47,806 nucleotides of DNA from assembly GCA_017601145.1 (NCBI GenBank), contig JAFNIV010000011.1, forward strand, positions 1 to 47,806, in the 5' to 3' direction. Position numbers and translations under genes: made by a program. This document shows positions 24,291 through 32,866 of the stretch, piece by piece. Source of the stretch: Candidatus Brockarchaeota archaeon. Its GTDB lineage: Archaea; Thermoproteota; EX4484-205; JAAOZO01. The notes beneath the pieces were generated by a model. The model was not told the origin of the DNA, did not search any database, and saw only the letters and a program-made list of their open reading frames with translations. The first letter of the stretch is position 1. Every line of letters starts with the position of its first letter.

Positions 24291-25619
24291 TCATTTCAGC
24301 CATCCTTCAACGAGTAAAAATTTTTTTTCGTGTTTTTGTATTCTGTATCTTTGTAATGGCTTCGTTAGATGCCTCATGGATGCTGGATCCGGCAGATAAA
24401 TTCCAGGACTTAACTCTCTTTTCTCTATTACCACTTCTGGCTCCTTGCACTTAAATCCACATTTTTCGCACTCATAACCTTGTCTTTTTCCTTTTTTCTT
24501 ACACCTCACATTACAATTTGGGCAAACAGGTGCCCTTATTTTTTTTACTTCTACGAGTTTTAATACCTCTAATTTTTCTAAATTTATGCAAATTTTACTA
24601 TCAACTTCTCTCGTTCCTCCTAAAACTACGACCTCGTCTTCTCTTTTCAATTTTCTTACGACATCATTAAGTTCTCCACTTTCTTTGAAACATATGACTT
24701 CAATGTTCTTGTTGTTTGTTTCTATTTTGAACTTTACGTGCCCTCCAGGAAGAACAATAGGAGTACTACTTACTTTTCCAGAAATACTTATTACATTAAA
24801 CGGCTTTAAACTCTCTTCTAAGTTTTTACTTTGAAAGTATGTAAAATGTGCGTCTGTGCCTTGATTAGTTATAAATAACATCCATCCTTCTATTTGCTCT
24901 TCTATTCTAAGGTAGTTGAAAGCTCTTAATAGTATTTTTGGATCCTCTCCCCTTATTCCTGCTAACACGGGATCTGGTCCATGAGGAGTAATTAAAACTC
25001 TTTTTCTTCCATAGTCGTAGTTATTAAAAGTAAAAGGATAAGTTGCAACATCCATCTCTTTTACACTTTCCGGATCTACTCTTCTTTTCTTACCAAAATT
25101 TTCTTTTACTCTATAAATCAAAAGTTCATAAGTATAATCTTCAAGAAAAACAGCACCTAACGCAGCGAGAGCGCCAACTATTCCTTTCTTCGAACTCTCT
25201 TTAAGGTTTATTATTTTTATTCCATTTTTCTTTGCCAAGTCGATGGCTAGTTCTTCTGTTACTGGTGTAGTAAGTGCTTTTAGGTAAAAATTATACAACT
25301 CTTCATTAACTTCGTTAAAAGAAAAAGCAATCGCTGGGTCAGTTCCTTCATAGTCCATGTAAGAATTTTCTTTTACAATCTCAATAGCTTTTTGTATAAT
25401 ATCTTCTTTCTTCATTTCAGATACTTCATACTCTATCTTTACTGCACCATTGCCTTTTGTTTTGTAAGGTATGTTTGGGTTAAGTCTTACTAGATGCGGA
25501 TAATTTCTTGGAAGTAAGTTAAAATCATTTTTTAAGTTCTTTACTAATTTGTAAGCAACATAAGTAGTACAACCTCCAGCCCTTGAGTCAGTATCGTCTA
25601 TTCCTATTAAAAGTAACAT
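24291..25619 (-). CDS. tiaS: tRNA(Ile2) 2-agmatinylcytidine synthetase
   Basis: A 442-residue archaeal TiaS. It attaches agmatine to C34 of tRNA-Ile(CAU) so that the tRNA reads AUA. The N-terminus LLLIGIDDTDSRAGGCTTY is the kinase-like nucleotide-binding signature. It is followed by the RLNPNIPYKTKGNGAV stretch, an OB-fold region (about 275-350, near SGKVSSTPIVLPGGHV) and a C-terminal zinc ribbon (CPNC and CEKC). Length and order match the family. The gene stands alone, opposite tRNA-Leu(GAG). Confidence 0.95.
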   Translation of the reverse strand: MLLLIGIDDTDSRAGGCTTYVAYKLVKNLKNDFNLLPRNYPHLVRLNPNIPYKTKGNGAVKIEYEVSEMKKEDIIQKAIEIVKENSYMDYEGTDPAIAFSFNEVNEELYNFYLKALTTPVTEELAIDLAKKNGIKIINLKESSKKGIVGALAALGAVFLEDYTYELLIYRVKENFGKKRRVDPESVKEMDVATYPFTFNNYDYGRKRVLITPHGPDPVLAGIRGEDPKILLRAFNYLRIEEQIEGWMLFITNQGTDAHFTYFQSKNLEESLKPFNVISISGKVSSTPIVLPGGHVKFKIETNNKNIEVICFKESGELNDVVRKLKREDEVVVLGGTREVDSKICINLEKLEVLKLVEVKKIRAPVCPNCNVRCKKKGKRQGYECEKCGFKCKEPEVVIEKRELSPGIYLPDPASMRHLTKPLQRYRIQKHEKKFLLVEGWLK

Positions 25620-25725
25620 TCTTGTCTTTTTTTGCCATGAGCTTATTTTTAAGTTTAGTCAGCTGGCTCAAAAATAGCTAAAACATTTTTGTAAATAACT
25701 TAAGCTCAAATTGTCTCTATCTTTC

Positions 25726-25781
25726 ACTGGAAAAATATGCGGGGGGTGGGATTTGAACCCACGAACCCCTATGGGACAGGA
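25726..25781 (-). repeat. Right copy of the 56-nt tRNA-Leu inverted repeat
   Basis: Inverse partner of 21591-21646. It covers the 3' half of tRNA-Leu(GAG) and 12 nt of downstream flank beyond the discriminator. Confidence 0.85.
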
Positions 25782-25822
25782 GCCTCAGTCCTGCGCCTTT
25801 AACCTGGCTTGGCAACCCCCGC
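25739..25822 (-). tRNA. tRNA-Leu (anticodon GAG)
   Basis: A class II tRNA with acceptor GCGGGGG/CCCCCGC, anticodon stem CAGGA/TCCTG around CTGAGGC (anticodon GAG), and the same variable arm and T-arm as tRNA-Leu(UAA). The D-arm differs (GCCAAGCCAGGTTAAAGGC). The discriminator is at 25738. No intron; CCA is not encoded. Confidence 0.96.
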
Positions 25823-25934
25823 TTTTTGACTTCTTTTCTTTACTTTAGTAAACCCCTTATTAAATATTATCTACACTAATTTTTTGTGAAATTTCTCACA
25901 AATCTTTAATAATTACGTCTTTTTGTGCAAGTTC

Positions 25935-27146
25935 ATGAAGTTCATAAATGTAATACAAGCATTACCTGTCGAAAATCAGCCAATAGAAGTTGTTGAAAGG
26001 AAAGGTATAGGACATCCTGACACAATTGTAGATAGTATTGTAGATGCAATTTCCATAGAATTAAACAAAGAGTATATTCGTAAGTTTGGTGGTATATTAC
26101 ATTATAATTTAGACAAAGCTCTTCTTGCTGCAGGAAGCTCTAAGCCTGCCTTTGGTGGAGGTATTATAGAAAAACCTATGCTAATAATTTTTGGTGATAG
26201 GGCAACAACATCCTTAAATGGAGAAGCAGTTGACATAGACAGTTTAGCAAAGAAAGTAGCAAAAAATTGGATAAAAACTAATTTAAGATTTCTTGATGTA
26301 GACAACCATATAAGATTTCAGAGCGAGATTGGCAAAAGTGCTGGAAATTTATCAGATATATTCAAAAGAAAAGGTGGAACTTTTTTAGGAGCTAATGATA
26401 CTTCAGCAGCTGTAGGGTACGCCCCTTTAACGAAAACAGAAAGAATTGTACTAGGCCTTGAACGAAAACTTAATTCTAATGAGTTTAAGAAACAATTTCC
26501 TGAAACTGGTGAAGATATTAAGGTAATGGCTGTTCGAATAAAAAATAAATTAGATATAACAGTTTCTATGGCTTTCCTTGACCGTTTTATAGATAGTGAG
26601 CTAAGTTACTTTAGAAAAAAATCTGAAGTGATAGATCAAATAAAATCTTATCTTGATGAATCTCCTTTCGCTGGTAATTATGAGTTGCATCTGAATAATC
26701 TTGATGTTTCAGGAAGAGGAGAAGACGGTCTCTACCTTACAGTTACTGGAACTTCTGCCGAGTCTGGAGATAGTGGTCAAGTTGGGCGAGGCAATAGAGT
26801 AAATGGATTAATTTCTCTCGTAAGACCTTCAGGTTCTGAGGCTGCAGCAGGAAAAAATCCCGTGAGTCATGTAGGTAAGATCTACAATTTACTCTCATTT
26901 GAAATTGCAAACTCTATATATAGAAGAACTGATGAAGTTGCTGAAGTCTACGTTTGGTTAGTATCAAGAATTGGCCAACCCGTTAATATTCCTTCTAATA
27001 TTGCAGTTCAAGTCATACCTAAAGAAAGTTCAAAAGAAAACGAAATAGTTAATAAAGTATCAAAAATTTTAGAAGAGACTCTATCTGAAAGCTATCTTAG
27101 TGAGTTTATAAATAGACTTATAGAAGGTAAAATTACAGTCTGCTAG
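25935..27146 (+). CDS. mat: S-adenosylmethionine synthetase, archaeal type
   Basis: A 403-residue archaeal MAT that makes SAM from methionine and ATP. It is a family distinct from bacterial MetK. Characteristic segments are VERKGIGHPDTIVDSIVDA near 20, GGTFLGANDTSAAVGYAPL near 143-161, and a late RPSGSEAAAGKNPVSHVGKI. I start it at the ATG at 25935, because a TATA-like CTTTAATAATT near 25904-25914 predicts a start site at this codon. The in-frame TTG at 25923 would lie too close to the TATA box. A hairpin plus T-run follows the gene. Confidence 0.95.
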   Translation: MKFINVIQALPVENQPIEVVERKGIGHPDTIVDSIVDAISIELNKEYIRKFGGILHYNLDKALLAAGSSKPAFGGGIIEKPMLIIFGDRATTSLNGEAVDIDSLAKKVAKNWIKTNLRFLDVDNHIRFQSEIGKSAGNLSDIFKRKGGTFLGANDTSAAVGYAPLTKTERIVLGLERKLNSNEFKKQFPETGEDIKVMAVRIKNKLDITVSMAFLDRFIDSELSYFRKKSEVIDQIKSYLDESPFAGNYELHLNNLDVSGRGEDGLYLTVTGTSAESGDSGQVGRGNRVNGLISLVRPSGSEAAAGKNPVSHVGKIYNLLSFEIANSIYRRTDEVAEVYVWLVSRIGQPVNIPSNIAVQVIPKESSKENEIVNKVSKILEETLSESYLSEFINRLIEGKITVC

Positions 27147-27215
27147 GTTCATTAGCTTAGTTTAAGCCTCTATCAAATAAAAGAAGCTCTCTTAACTTAG
27201 TATTTACAACCAAGA

Positions 27216-27247
27216 AATTATAAGCTGAGCTTATAATTATTTTTTTA
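27216..27247 (+). terminator. Hairpin plus T-run downstream of the SAM synthetase gene
   Basis: A 23-nt palindrome with 11-bp arms (27216-27238, one unpaired centre base) is followed directly by ATTTTTTT. This is the layout of an intrinsic terminator, although archaea often terminate at T-runs alone. It is one of the longest perfect palindromes I found in the window, so a binding site is also possible. Confidence 0.5.
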
Positions 27248-27383
27248 AAGACAAAACTAACATTTTGTTGTAAATAATCTTTTTTATTATTTCAATTAGC
27301 TTAAAACTTTTGTTTTAATTATAGTCAATGTTTTTAGCTGGTTAAACTTATCTATTCAGAACTTATTATTTCAGGCAAAGGAT

Positions 27384-27391
27384 TTTTATAC
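27384..27391 (+). promoter_or_regulatory. TATA-like element upstream of srp54
   Basis: TTTTTATAC, centred about 36 nt before the TTG start at 27424, predicts a short leader of roughly 10 nt. Confidence 0.45.
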
Positions 27392-27423
27392 TCCTCGTTT
27401 TCTATTCAATAGTTCATAGCAAG

Positions 27424-28737
27424 TTGGAATCAATTGCTTCTACAATTTCAAATGCTTTAAGAAAATTCATAAATAAAGCATATGTTGAAGAGGAGGATGT
27501 TCAGGAATTAATTAGGGAGCTACAAAGGGCTTTGCTTAGGGCAGATGTGCCCGTTGATCTTGTTTTGAAGTTTTCGGAAACAGTGAAGTCAAAAGTGAAG
27601 CAAAAAATCCCAGGAATTTCTACTAGGGAGCTTGCTGTAAATGCTGTTTATGAAGAGCTAACTAAATTAATTGGCGAAAATCCTGTAGAAATAAAATTAA
27701 TCTCAAAACCTTCTAAGTGGCTTTTCGTTGGAATTCAGGGGTATGGAAAGACTACAACGGTAGCTAAAGTTGCTTATTACTACAAGAAATTGGGTTACAA
27801 CGTTTGTGTTGTTTGTATTGATACATATCGTCCCGCTGCTTTTGTGCAGCTTAAACAACTTCTAAAAGATCAAGATATTCCTGTCTTTGGGAGTGAACTT
27901 GATAAAAGCCCAATAAAAACTTTCGTCGATGCTATAAAGGAGATTGAACAAAAAAGCTTGAATCCTGATCTTATACTCATTGATACTGCAGGGAGACATA
28001 AAGATGAAGAAAATTTAATGAAAGAACTTCAAGAGATTGCAAGAGAGATCAATCCTGAAGCTGTTTTTTTAGTGCTTGATGCATCAATAGGTCAAAGAGC
28101 TAAGTCACAAGCTGAAGCTTTTAATAAAGTCGTAAAAGTTGGATACATTATTCTAACTAAGATGGATTCTTCTGCTAAAGGTGGTGGTGCTCTTGCTGCT
28201 GTTTCTGTCACTAATGCAAAAGTTGCTTTTATTGGAACTGGTGAGCGTCTATCTGACTTAGAGAAATTTGTTCCTATTGAGTATGCTTCAAACTTGCTTG
28301 GACTACCTGACTTAAAAAGTATAATAAAAAAGGTCTCAGAAACAATAAACCTTGATAAAGCGAAACAAATTTCGTCTGGAAAGTTTACAATAGAAGACTT
28401 TGTTTTTCAATTGAATGAACTGTTTAAAAGTGATCTATATTCAACAGTTTTGAAAATGATTCCTGGTGCAAATAAGCTTCCAAGCAATCTTAAAGAAGTT
28501 ACTGAAGAAAAAGTAAGAGTTTGGTCCTCAATCATCAACTCGATGAATAAGGAAGAACGCCAAGATTCGTCGATAATAAACAGCAGTCGAATAAGAAGAA
28601 TTGCAAGAGGTTCTGGAAGATCTGAAAAAGAAGTCAAAGAGTTACTTGAGCAGTATGAAAAATCAAAAAAGATGATAAAACGTATGCGAGGTTATAGAGG
28701 GTTGTTTTCAATTGGTAAAGAGCTTAGAGATTCTTGA
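27424..28737 (+). CDS. srp54: Signal recognition particle GTPase SRP54
   Basis: A 437-residue SRP54: N-terminal four-helix N domain (about 1-90), GTPase G domain (about 95-295) with P-loop GIQGYGKTT (103-111), DTYRPAAF, DTAGRH and TKMDSSAKGGG, then the methionine-containing M domain that binds SRP RNA and signal peptides (RRIARGSGRSEKEV near 395). The P-loop reads GYGKTT where many homologues have GSGKTT. The start is the TTG at 27424; no ATG is better placed. It overlaps pus10, which suggests one transcript running into translation genes. Confidence 0.95.
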   Translation: MESIASTISNALRKFINKAYVEEEDVQELIRELQRALLRADVPVDLVLKFSETVKSKVKQKIPGISTRELAVNAVYEELTKLIGENPVEIKLISKPSKWLFVGIQGYGKTTTVAKVAYYYKKLGYNVCVVCIDTYRPAAFVQLKQLLKDQDIPVFGSELDKSPIKTFVDAIKEIEQKSLNPDLILIDTAGRHKDEENLMKELQEIAREINPEAVFLVLDASIGQRAKSQAEAFNKVVKVGYIILTKMDSSAKGGGALAAVSVTNAKVAFIGTGERLSDLEKFVPIEYASNLLGLPDLKSIIKKVSETINLDKAKQISSGKFTIEDFVFQLNELFKSDLYSTVLKMIPGANKLPSNLKEVTEEKVRVWSSIINSMNKEERQDSSIINSSRIRRIARGSGRSEKEVKELLEQYEKSKKMIKRMRGYRGLFSIGKELRDS

Positions 28738-30007
28738 AGTTTCTAGATTGATTTTAAGTAAATATTCACTTTGCGATCGTTGTCTTGGTAGACAATTCCA
28801 TCTACTTAATGAGAAGACCGATAACGAAGAAATTGGTCACTCCATAAAGTTTTGCTTGTATCTAAAAGCTATAAGTCTTCTGAACGAAGGAAAGAGAAAA
28901 GTTGCAGTTAATATTTTAAGAACCCTCGCAAAGTCTGGCTTTAAACAATCAAAGGTAACGTTAGAAAGTCTAGGTGTGAAAAATTTTTATGAAGAAAAAT
29001 GCTACGTATGTAATAATTTAATATTCCCAAATTTAGATACTTTTTTTAGACTTATGGAAAGTCAAATATCTGATGTTGAATTTAATACTTTTCAAGTCAC
29101 TTCTTTTATACCTAAAGAAATTATAAGAAAAGATGATTCTATTAAGATTGAATTTGGAATTTCTACTGGAGAAAACATAAAAACCGAGTTTAACCGATTG
29201 CTCAGCAACTTAATTGAAGAAAAAACAAAAAAGAAGCATGTTATGATTTCTCCAGATGTTACTTTACTGTTTGATTCAATAAAAAAGTCTGTAGCTGTGT
29301 ATTCCCGCCCAGTCTACGTGTATGGTAAATATAGAAAACTCTCCTCTGGTATATCACAAACAAGAAAAGTTGGGAAAGATCCTCTGACTTCTGTAGAAGG
29401 TTTACTTGCTTCTGTGTTTGTTCCTGCTTTTAAAGCAAAGGATGTGAAACTTCATGGTGCTGGAAGAGAAGACGTAGATGCTCTTATGCTCGGTAGTGGA
29501 AGGCCTTTTGTCCTAGAAATAATTGAACCAAAGAAAAGAATAGCGAATCTCTCTTTTCTCGAGGATACGTTTAACTCATCCTTTAATGGTATTGCTGAAA
29601 TCGGCTCTTTACGTTTTTGCAATAGAAAAGATGTAGTTAAGATAAAGATGATTGGAGAAAAAATAAGTAAGGTATATAGACTTAAAGTTGAGGTTGATAA
29701 AATTCCAAGTAAAGAAGAAATTGCTAAGGTAGAAAAGATAGTACAAAATTTGGTTATTTCTCAAAGAACTCCTACTCGTGTCTTGTGGAGAAGAACTGAT
29801 AAAGTTAGGAAGAAAATAATAAAGTGGATCAAGATCTCTGCTATCAATGAAAAGGAAATAGAAGTTGTACTAGAAGCTCAAGGAGGAACTTACGTAAAAG
29901 AGTTCATAGATGGTGACAACGGTAGAACAAAGCCCTCTCTTGCAGAATTGTTAAATACCCCTTTAAAGTGGAAATCGCTTGAAGTGCTAGAGATAAAAGG
30001 TGAGTAA
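28712..30007 (+). CDS. pus10: tRNA pseudouridine synthase Pus10
   Basis: A 431-residue archaeal Pus10, which makes pseudouridine 54 and 55 in the T-loop of tRNAs. The N-terminal part has Cys pairs (CDRC at 21-24 and CYVC near 97) and a THUMP-like region. The catalytic aspartate lies in GAGREDVDALMLGSGRPF near 255. RTPTRVLWRR near 350 is the family's usual late motif. The TTG start at 28712 overlaps srp54 by 26 nt. T-loop introns occur in two tRNAs of this window, so splicing must precede or accommodate this modification. Confidence 0.9.
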   Translation: MVKSLEILEVSRLILSKYSLCDRCLGRQFHLLNEKTDNEEIGHSIKFCLYLKAISLLNEGKRKVAVNILRTLAKSGFKQSKVTLESLGVKNFYEEKCYVCNNLIFPNLDTFFRLMESQISDVEFNTFQVTSFIPKEIIRKDDSIKIEFGISTGENIKTEFNRLLSNLIEEKTKKKHVMISPDVTLLFDSIKKSVAVYSRPVYVYGKYRKLSSGISQTRKVGKDPLTSVEGLLASVFVPAFKAKDVKLHGAGREDVDALMLGSGRPFVLEIIEPKKRIANLSFLEDTFNSSFNGIAEIGSLRFCNRKDVVKIKMIGEKISKVYRLKVEVDKIPSKEEIAKVEKIVQNLVISQRTPTRVLWRRTDKVRKKIIKWIKISAINEKEIEVVLEAQGGTYVKEFIDGDNGRTKPSLAELLNTPLKWKSLEVLEIKGE

Positions 30008-30010
30008 GCT

Positions 30011-30322
30011 TTGCCCCAAACTCATGGGAAAAGGATAAAAACTCGAGATTTATTTTCTAAAGAAGTAAGGGAAAAAGGACTTAAAAGTCTTTCTAAGTTT
30101 ATGTACGACTACAAGGAAGGTGATGAAGTTATAATAAAAATAGATCCTTCTGTTCATAGTGGAATTCCCTTCAGAAGGTTTCATGGAAAGAGAGGGAAAA
30201 TTATTGAAAAACGTGGAAGAGCTTTTCTAGTCAAAATATTAGACGGAAACAAAGAAAAGTTAGTAATTGCTAGGCCAGAACATTTAGTATTGGTGCAAAA
30301 AAATGCCAAGGAAAAAAATTGA
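30011..30322 (+). CDS. rpl21e: Large-subunit ribosomal protein L21e
   Basis: A 103-residue basic protein with the L21e pattern: GKRIKTRDLFSK at the N-terminus, YKEGDEVIIKIDPSVHSGIP and FHGKRGKIIEKRG in the middle. The start is a TTG at 30011 with GGTGAG 6 nt upstream, overlapping the end of pus10's context. It overlaps rpo4 by 20 nt. The L21e-Rpo4 order is widespread in archaea. Confidence 0.95.
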   Translation: MPQTHGKRIKTRDLFSKEVREKGLKSLSKFMYDYKEGDEVIIKIDPSVHSGIPFRRFHGKRGKIIEKRGRAFLVKILDGNKEKLVIARPEHLVLVQKNAKEKN

Positions 30323-30635
30323 AGAAATAGACATAACGAATGCTGAAGCAAAAGAAATAATCGAGTCTCTTCCCAAGTCTTCCTCATCATTCAGAAGAGC
30401 TTTAGAATCCTACCTGAAGGAAATTGTTCAAATTGATGCTACTACTGCCAAGAAAATGGTTGAAGAATTAGTTAAAGAGGCGAATCTAACTAGAAAAGAT
30501 GCAATCATGCTAGTAAACCTTCTCCCAACTAATCCTGTAGAAATAAAATCAATACTATCTGGTGGTAGCAAGCCATTTGTTTCAAGCGAGCAGGCCGAAA
30601 AAGCTGCAGAAATAATCAAGAAGTATAAACCTTAA
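30303..30635 (+). CDS. rpo4: DNA-directed RNA polymerase subunit Rpo4 (RpoF)
   Basis: A 110-residue Rpo4, the archaeal counterpart of eukaryotic Rpb4. With Rpo7 it forms the polymerase stalk. The all-helical sequence, its position after L21e, and the C-terminal NLLPTNPVEIKSIL segment (HRDC-like part) support the assignment. Rpo7 is not in the window. Confidence 0.92.
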   Translation: MPRKKIEEIDITNAEAKEIIESLPKSSSSFRRALESYLKEIVQIDATTAKKMVEELVKEANLTRKDAIMLVNLLPTNPVEIKSILSGGSKPFVSSEQAEKAAEIIKKYKP

Positions 30636-30671
30636 AAAGGCTGTTGCCTTAAAGGACGTTCAAGAAAAAGA

Positions 30672-31955
30672 ATGGAGAAAGACTACATAAGGGCTGCTTT
30701 TTCTAAGAATGAAGGTGAAAAAGTTAGGCTGGCTGGATGGGTTAATACTGTAGCATCTTTAGGAAAGCTACTTTTCATTAATTTGAGGGATTCATCAGGA
30801 TTAATTCAGGTTGTTGTAAAAAAAGATAAGATAAATTCTGTTGATTTCGATGAAATAAAAGAGCTCGGAAGGGAAAGTTCAATCTTAGTTGAAGGAGAAG
30901 TTAGAAAAGATAAACGCGCACCCGGTGGCGTTGAAATTCTCGCACAAAAGGTAACTATAGCTTCTTCTTCTAGCAAGGATTTTCCGATAAGGAAAGGTGT
31001 TTCAAGCAAAGTTTTAGGTAACTATAGGCATCTCTCAATTAGAAGCAGAAAATTTTCAAAACTTTTATTGATTAGATCTGAATTACTTAGGCTTTTTAGA
31101 GATTGGCTCATTCGGAATGATTTTAAAGAGTTTTCTTGTCCTACGTTAATAACAGCTGCTTGCGAAGGTGGGGCTACCCTTTTTGAGCTAAATTACTTTG
31201 GTAAAAAAGCCTATCTTACGCAAAGCTCTCAGTTTTATCTCGAAGCTGGGATTTTTTCTTTAGAGAAAGTATTTACGTTACAGCCTTCGTTTAGGGCTGA
31301 GAAATCAAAAACAAGGCGCCACTTAACAGAGTTCTGGCATCTTGAGGTTGAAGAAGCATGGTGCGACCTTAATGGTATAATTAACTTGGAGGAAGATATT
31401 GTTGCAGATGTTTTGAAAGAGTTAGATTTGAAAATGGGACAAGAAATAAGATCAATAAACCCAAATTTTAGTCCTCCTGAAAAGCCATTCAAAAAAATTA
31501 CCTATGATGAAGCTATCGCTCTGCTTTCAAGAGAAGGTATAAAGGTTGAATGGGGCTCTGATTTAGGAGCAGACGAAGAGAAGGCACTTGTTAACATTGT
31601 TGGTGGTCCCGTGTTTGTAACACACTTTCCTAAAAAAACTAGAGCTTTTTACCATAAGCCTGACCCTCAAAGAGATGAAGTTGTGCTTTCGAACGATCTT
31701 TTATTTCCAAAAGTTGGAGAAATAATAGGTGGTGGAGAAAGAATTTCTGATTATAATGTCCTCTTAAAAAGAATAAAAGAAGAGGGCTACTCTCCAAAAG
31801 ACTATTCTTGGTATTTAGACCTTAGAAAATATGGTTCTGTTCCTCATGCTGGATTTGGGTTAGGAATAGAAAGAGTTCTCGTTTATGTCTTAGATTTGCC
31901 AAACATAAAATTCGCGATTCCTTTTCCAAGAACAATAAGCAGAATATATCCATAA
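30672..31955 (+). CDS. asnS: Asparaginyl-tRNA synthetase (class IIb)
   Basis: A 427-residue class IIb synthetase: N-terminal OB-fold anticodon-binding domain (about 15-105: RLAGWVNTVASLGKLLFINLRD) and a catalytic domain with motif 2 (FTLQPSFRAEKSKTRRHLTEF) and motif 3 (GFGLGIERVLVYVLDLPNIK). The NIKFAIPFPRT ending is usual for AsnRS. A related AsnRS-like asparagine synthetase lacks the OB-fold, which is present here. AspRS is the main alternative. It lies 36 nt after rpo4, probably in the same transcript. Confidence 0.85.
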   Translation: MEKDYIRAAFSKNEGEKVRLAGWVNTVASLGKLLFINLRDSSGLIQVVVKKDKINSVDFDEIKELGRESSILVEGEVRKDKRAPGGVEILAQKVTIASSSSKDFPIRKGVSSKVLGNYRHLSIRSRKFSKLLLIRSELLRLFRDWLIRNDFKEFSCPTLITAACEGGATLFELNYFGKKAYLTQSSQFYLEAGIFSLEKVFTLQPSFRAEKSKTRRHLTEFWHLEVEEAWCDLNGIINLEEDIVADVLKELDLKMGQEIRSINPNFSPPEKPFKKITYDEAIALLSREGIKVEWGSDLGADEEKALVNIVGGPVFVTHFPKKTRAFYHKPDPQRDEVVLSNDLLFPKVGEIIGGGERISDYNVLLKRIKEEGYSPKDYSWYLDLRKYGSVPHAGFGLGIERVLVYVLDLPNIKFAIPFPRTISRIYP

Positions 31956-31965
31956 ATTTAGAGAT

Positions 31966-32316
31966 ATGAGTTACATAAGTGTAAGAAAAGCGCTCGAAAA
32001 CTTACTCAAAGAATATGACATTACTTTAAAGGATTTGCTTGACACAATGGACGAGGATAAAGAGTCTATCGAAGCTTCGTTAAGAAAAGTTTGTTCGCTT
32101 TCAGACGAAGAGCTAGAAGAAATAGAGAGCGAACTAAGTAACAAAGAATTAAATCTTCTTCTTTTTACAATTCATGCCTTTTACATATCTGATTTAAGTG
32201 GTCTCTATAAGGATAATGTTGTTTTTCCTTCTAGAGAAGAAATAATGGTTGGCGGAAAGGTTACCTTCGAAGGCTTAAAAAAATTAGCAAGATCTCTTGG
32301 TATTAATGTTGAGTAA
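31966..32316 (+). CDS. Hypothetical acidic helical protein
   Basis: A 116-residue acidic protein starting at an ATG 10 nt after asnS, so probably co-transcribed. It is predominantly helical. The DEDKESIEASLRKVCSLSDEELEEIESELS stretch is charged, and a more hydrophobic LLLFTIHAFYISDL segment follows near 65-80. I do not recognise the family. Coding is supported by the intact frame, tight spacing and typical codon use. Confidence 0.65.
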   Translation: MSYISVRKALENLLKEYDITLKDLLDTMDEDKESIEASLRKVCSLSDEELEEIESELSNKELNLLLFTIHAFYISDLSGLYKDNVVFPSREEIMVGGKVTFEGLKKLARSLGINVE

Positions 32317-32326
32317 GAGCTTTTTG

Positions 32327-32866
32327 TTAAAAATGTTTTGATATAACAAACTTGCCTCTTGGTGTAGGTACTATCTTTATCTTCGGATTCTTATGAAGTG
32401 GCTCTTTGCCCTCAAAATATCTGTCTAAGAAAAGTGCTATGGCTGCAACTTCTGAGTGTGGTTGATTCGTTACAGCCAAGTTATAGTCCGCAATCTCATA
32501 AGTAATTTGCGGGACTTTTTTTCCACCAACTATAACTAGGATTTTCTTTTTCTCACCCTTCATTAAGTTTATAATATCTTCAAATGGTAAGCCATACATT
32601 GTTAGATGAACAACAGTTCCTTCCTCATTTTTCCACTTCTTCACAAGATCAATCCAGTTGCTAACAAAATTTATAGCAAACTCTCCACCCCATGTTTTGT
32701 TTACTTTTTCTACTTTTTCTTTTATTTTTGTATCTACATCCCCTTCAATGTAAATTCCACTTGCTCCAAAAGCTCTTCCGACAAGTGCAAGATGCGTAGT
32801 TATTCTTTTATCTCTAAAAACTCTATGTCCTAGTCTAAGTATCCAAACTTCAGGTTCTTGATTCAT
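32327..32866 (-). CDS. trm56: tRNA (cytidine(56)-2'-O)-methyltransferase Trm56
   Basis: A 179-residue SPOUT-class methyltransferase that methylates C56 in the T-loop of archaeal tRNAs. Typical segments are LRLGHRVFRDKRITTHLALVGRAFGA at the start, then LTMYGLPFED, ILVIVGGKKVP (near 128) and NLAVTNQPHSEVAALALF-like C-terminal knot residues. The start is uncertain. The ATG at 32866 matches the family N-terminus; an ATG at 32890 adds eight residues and has GGAGAG at good spacing. Either start overlaps the end of the MBF1 gene. Confidence 0.9.
   Translation of the reverse strand: MNQEPEVWILRLGHRVFRDKRITTHLALVGRAFGASGIYIEGDVDTKIKEKVEKVNKTWGGEFAINFVSNWIDLVKKWKNEEGTVVHLTMYGLPFEDIINLMKGEKKKILVIVGGKKVPQITYEIADYNLAVTNQPHSEVAAIALFLDRYFEGKEPLHKNPKIKIVPTPRGKFVISKHF

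Noticed and set aside
21550-25822. The two tRNA-Leu genes as an assembly-duplicated copy
   Set aside because: Their anticodon loops and D-arms differ (UAA versus GAG), so they are distinct genes despite the identical 56-nt segment.
20449-25930. CRISPR array or cas genes in the gene-poor region
   Set aside because: There are no regularly spaced repeats and no Cas motifs; the inverted repeats found are single pairs.
27220-27240. SAM-sensing element near the SAM synthetase gene
   Set aside because: The palindrome is downstream of the gene, too short for any SAM riboswitch class, and such riboswitches are not expected in archaea.
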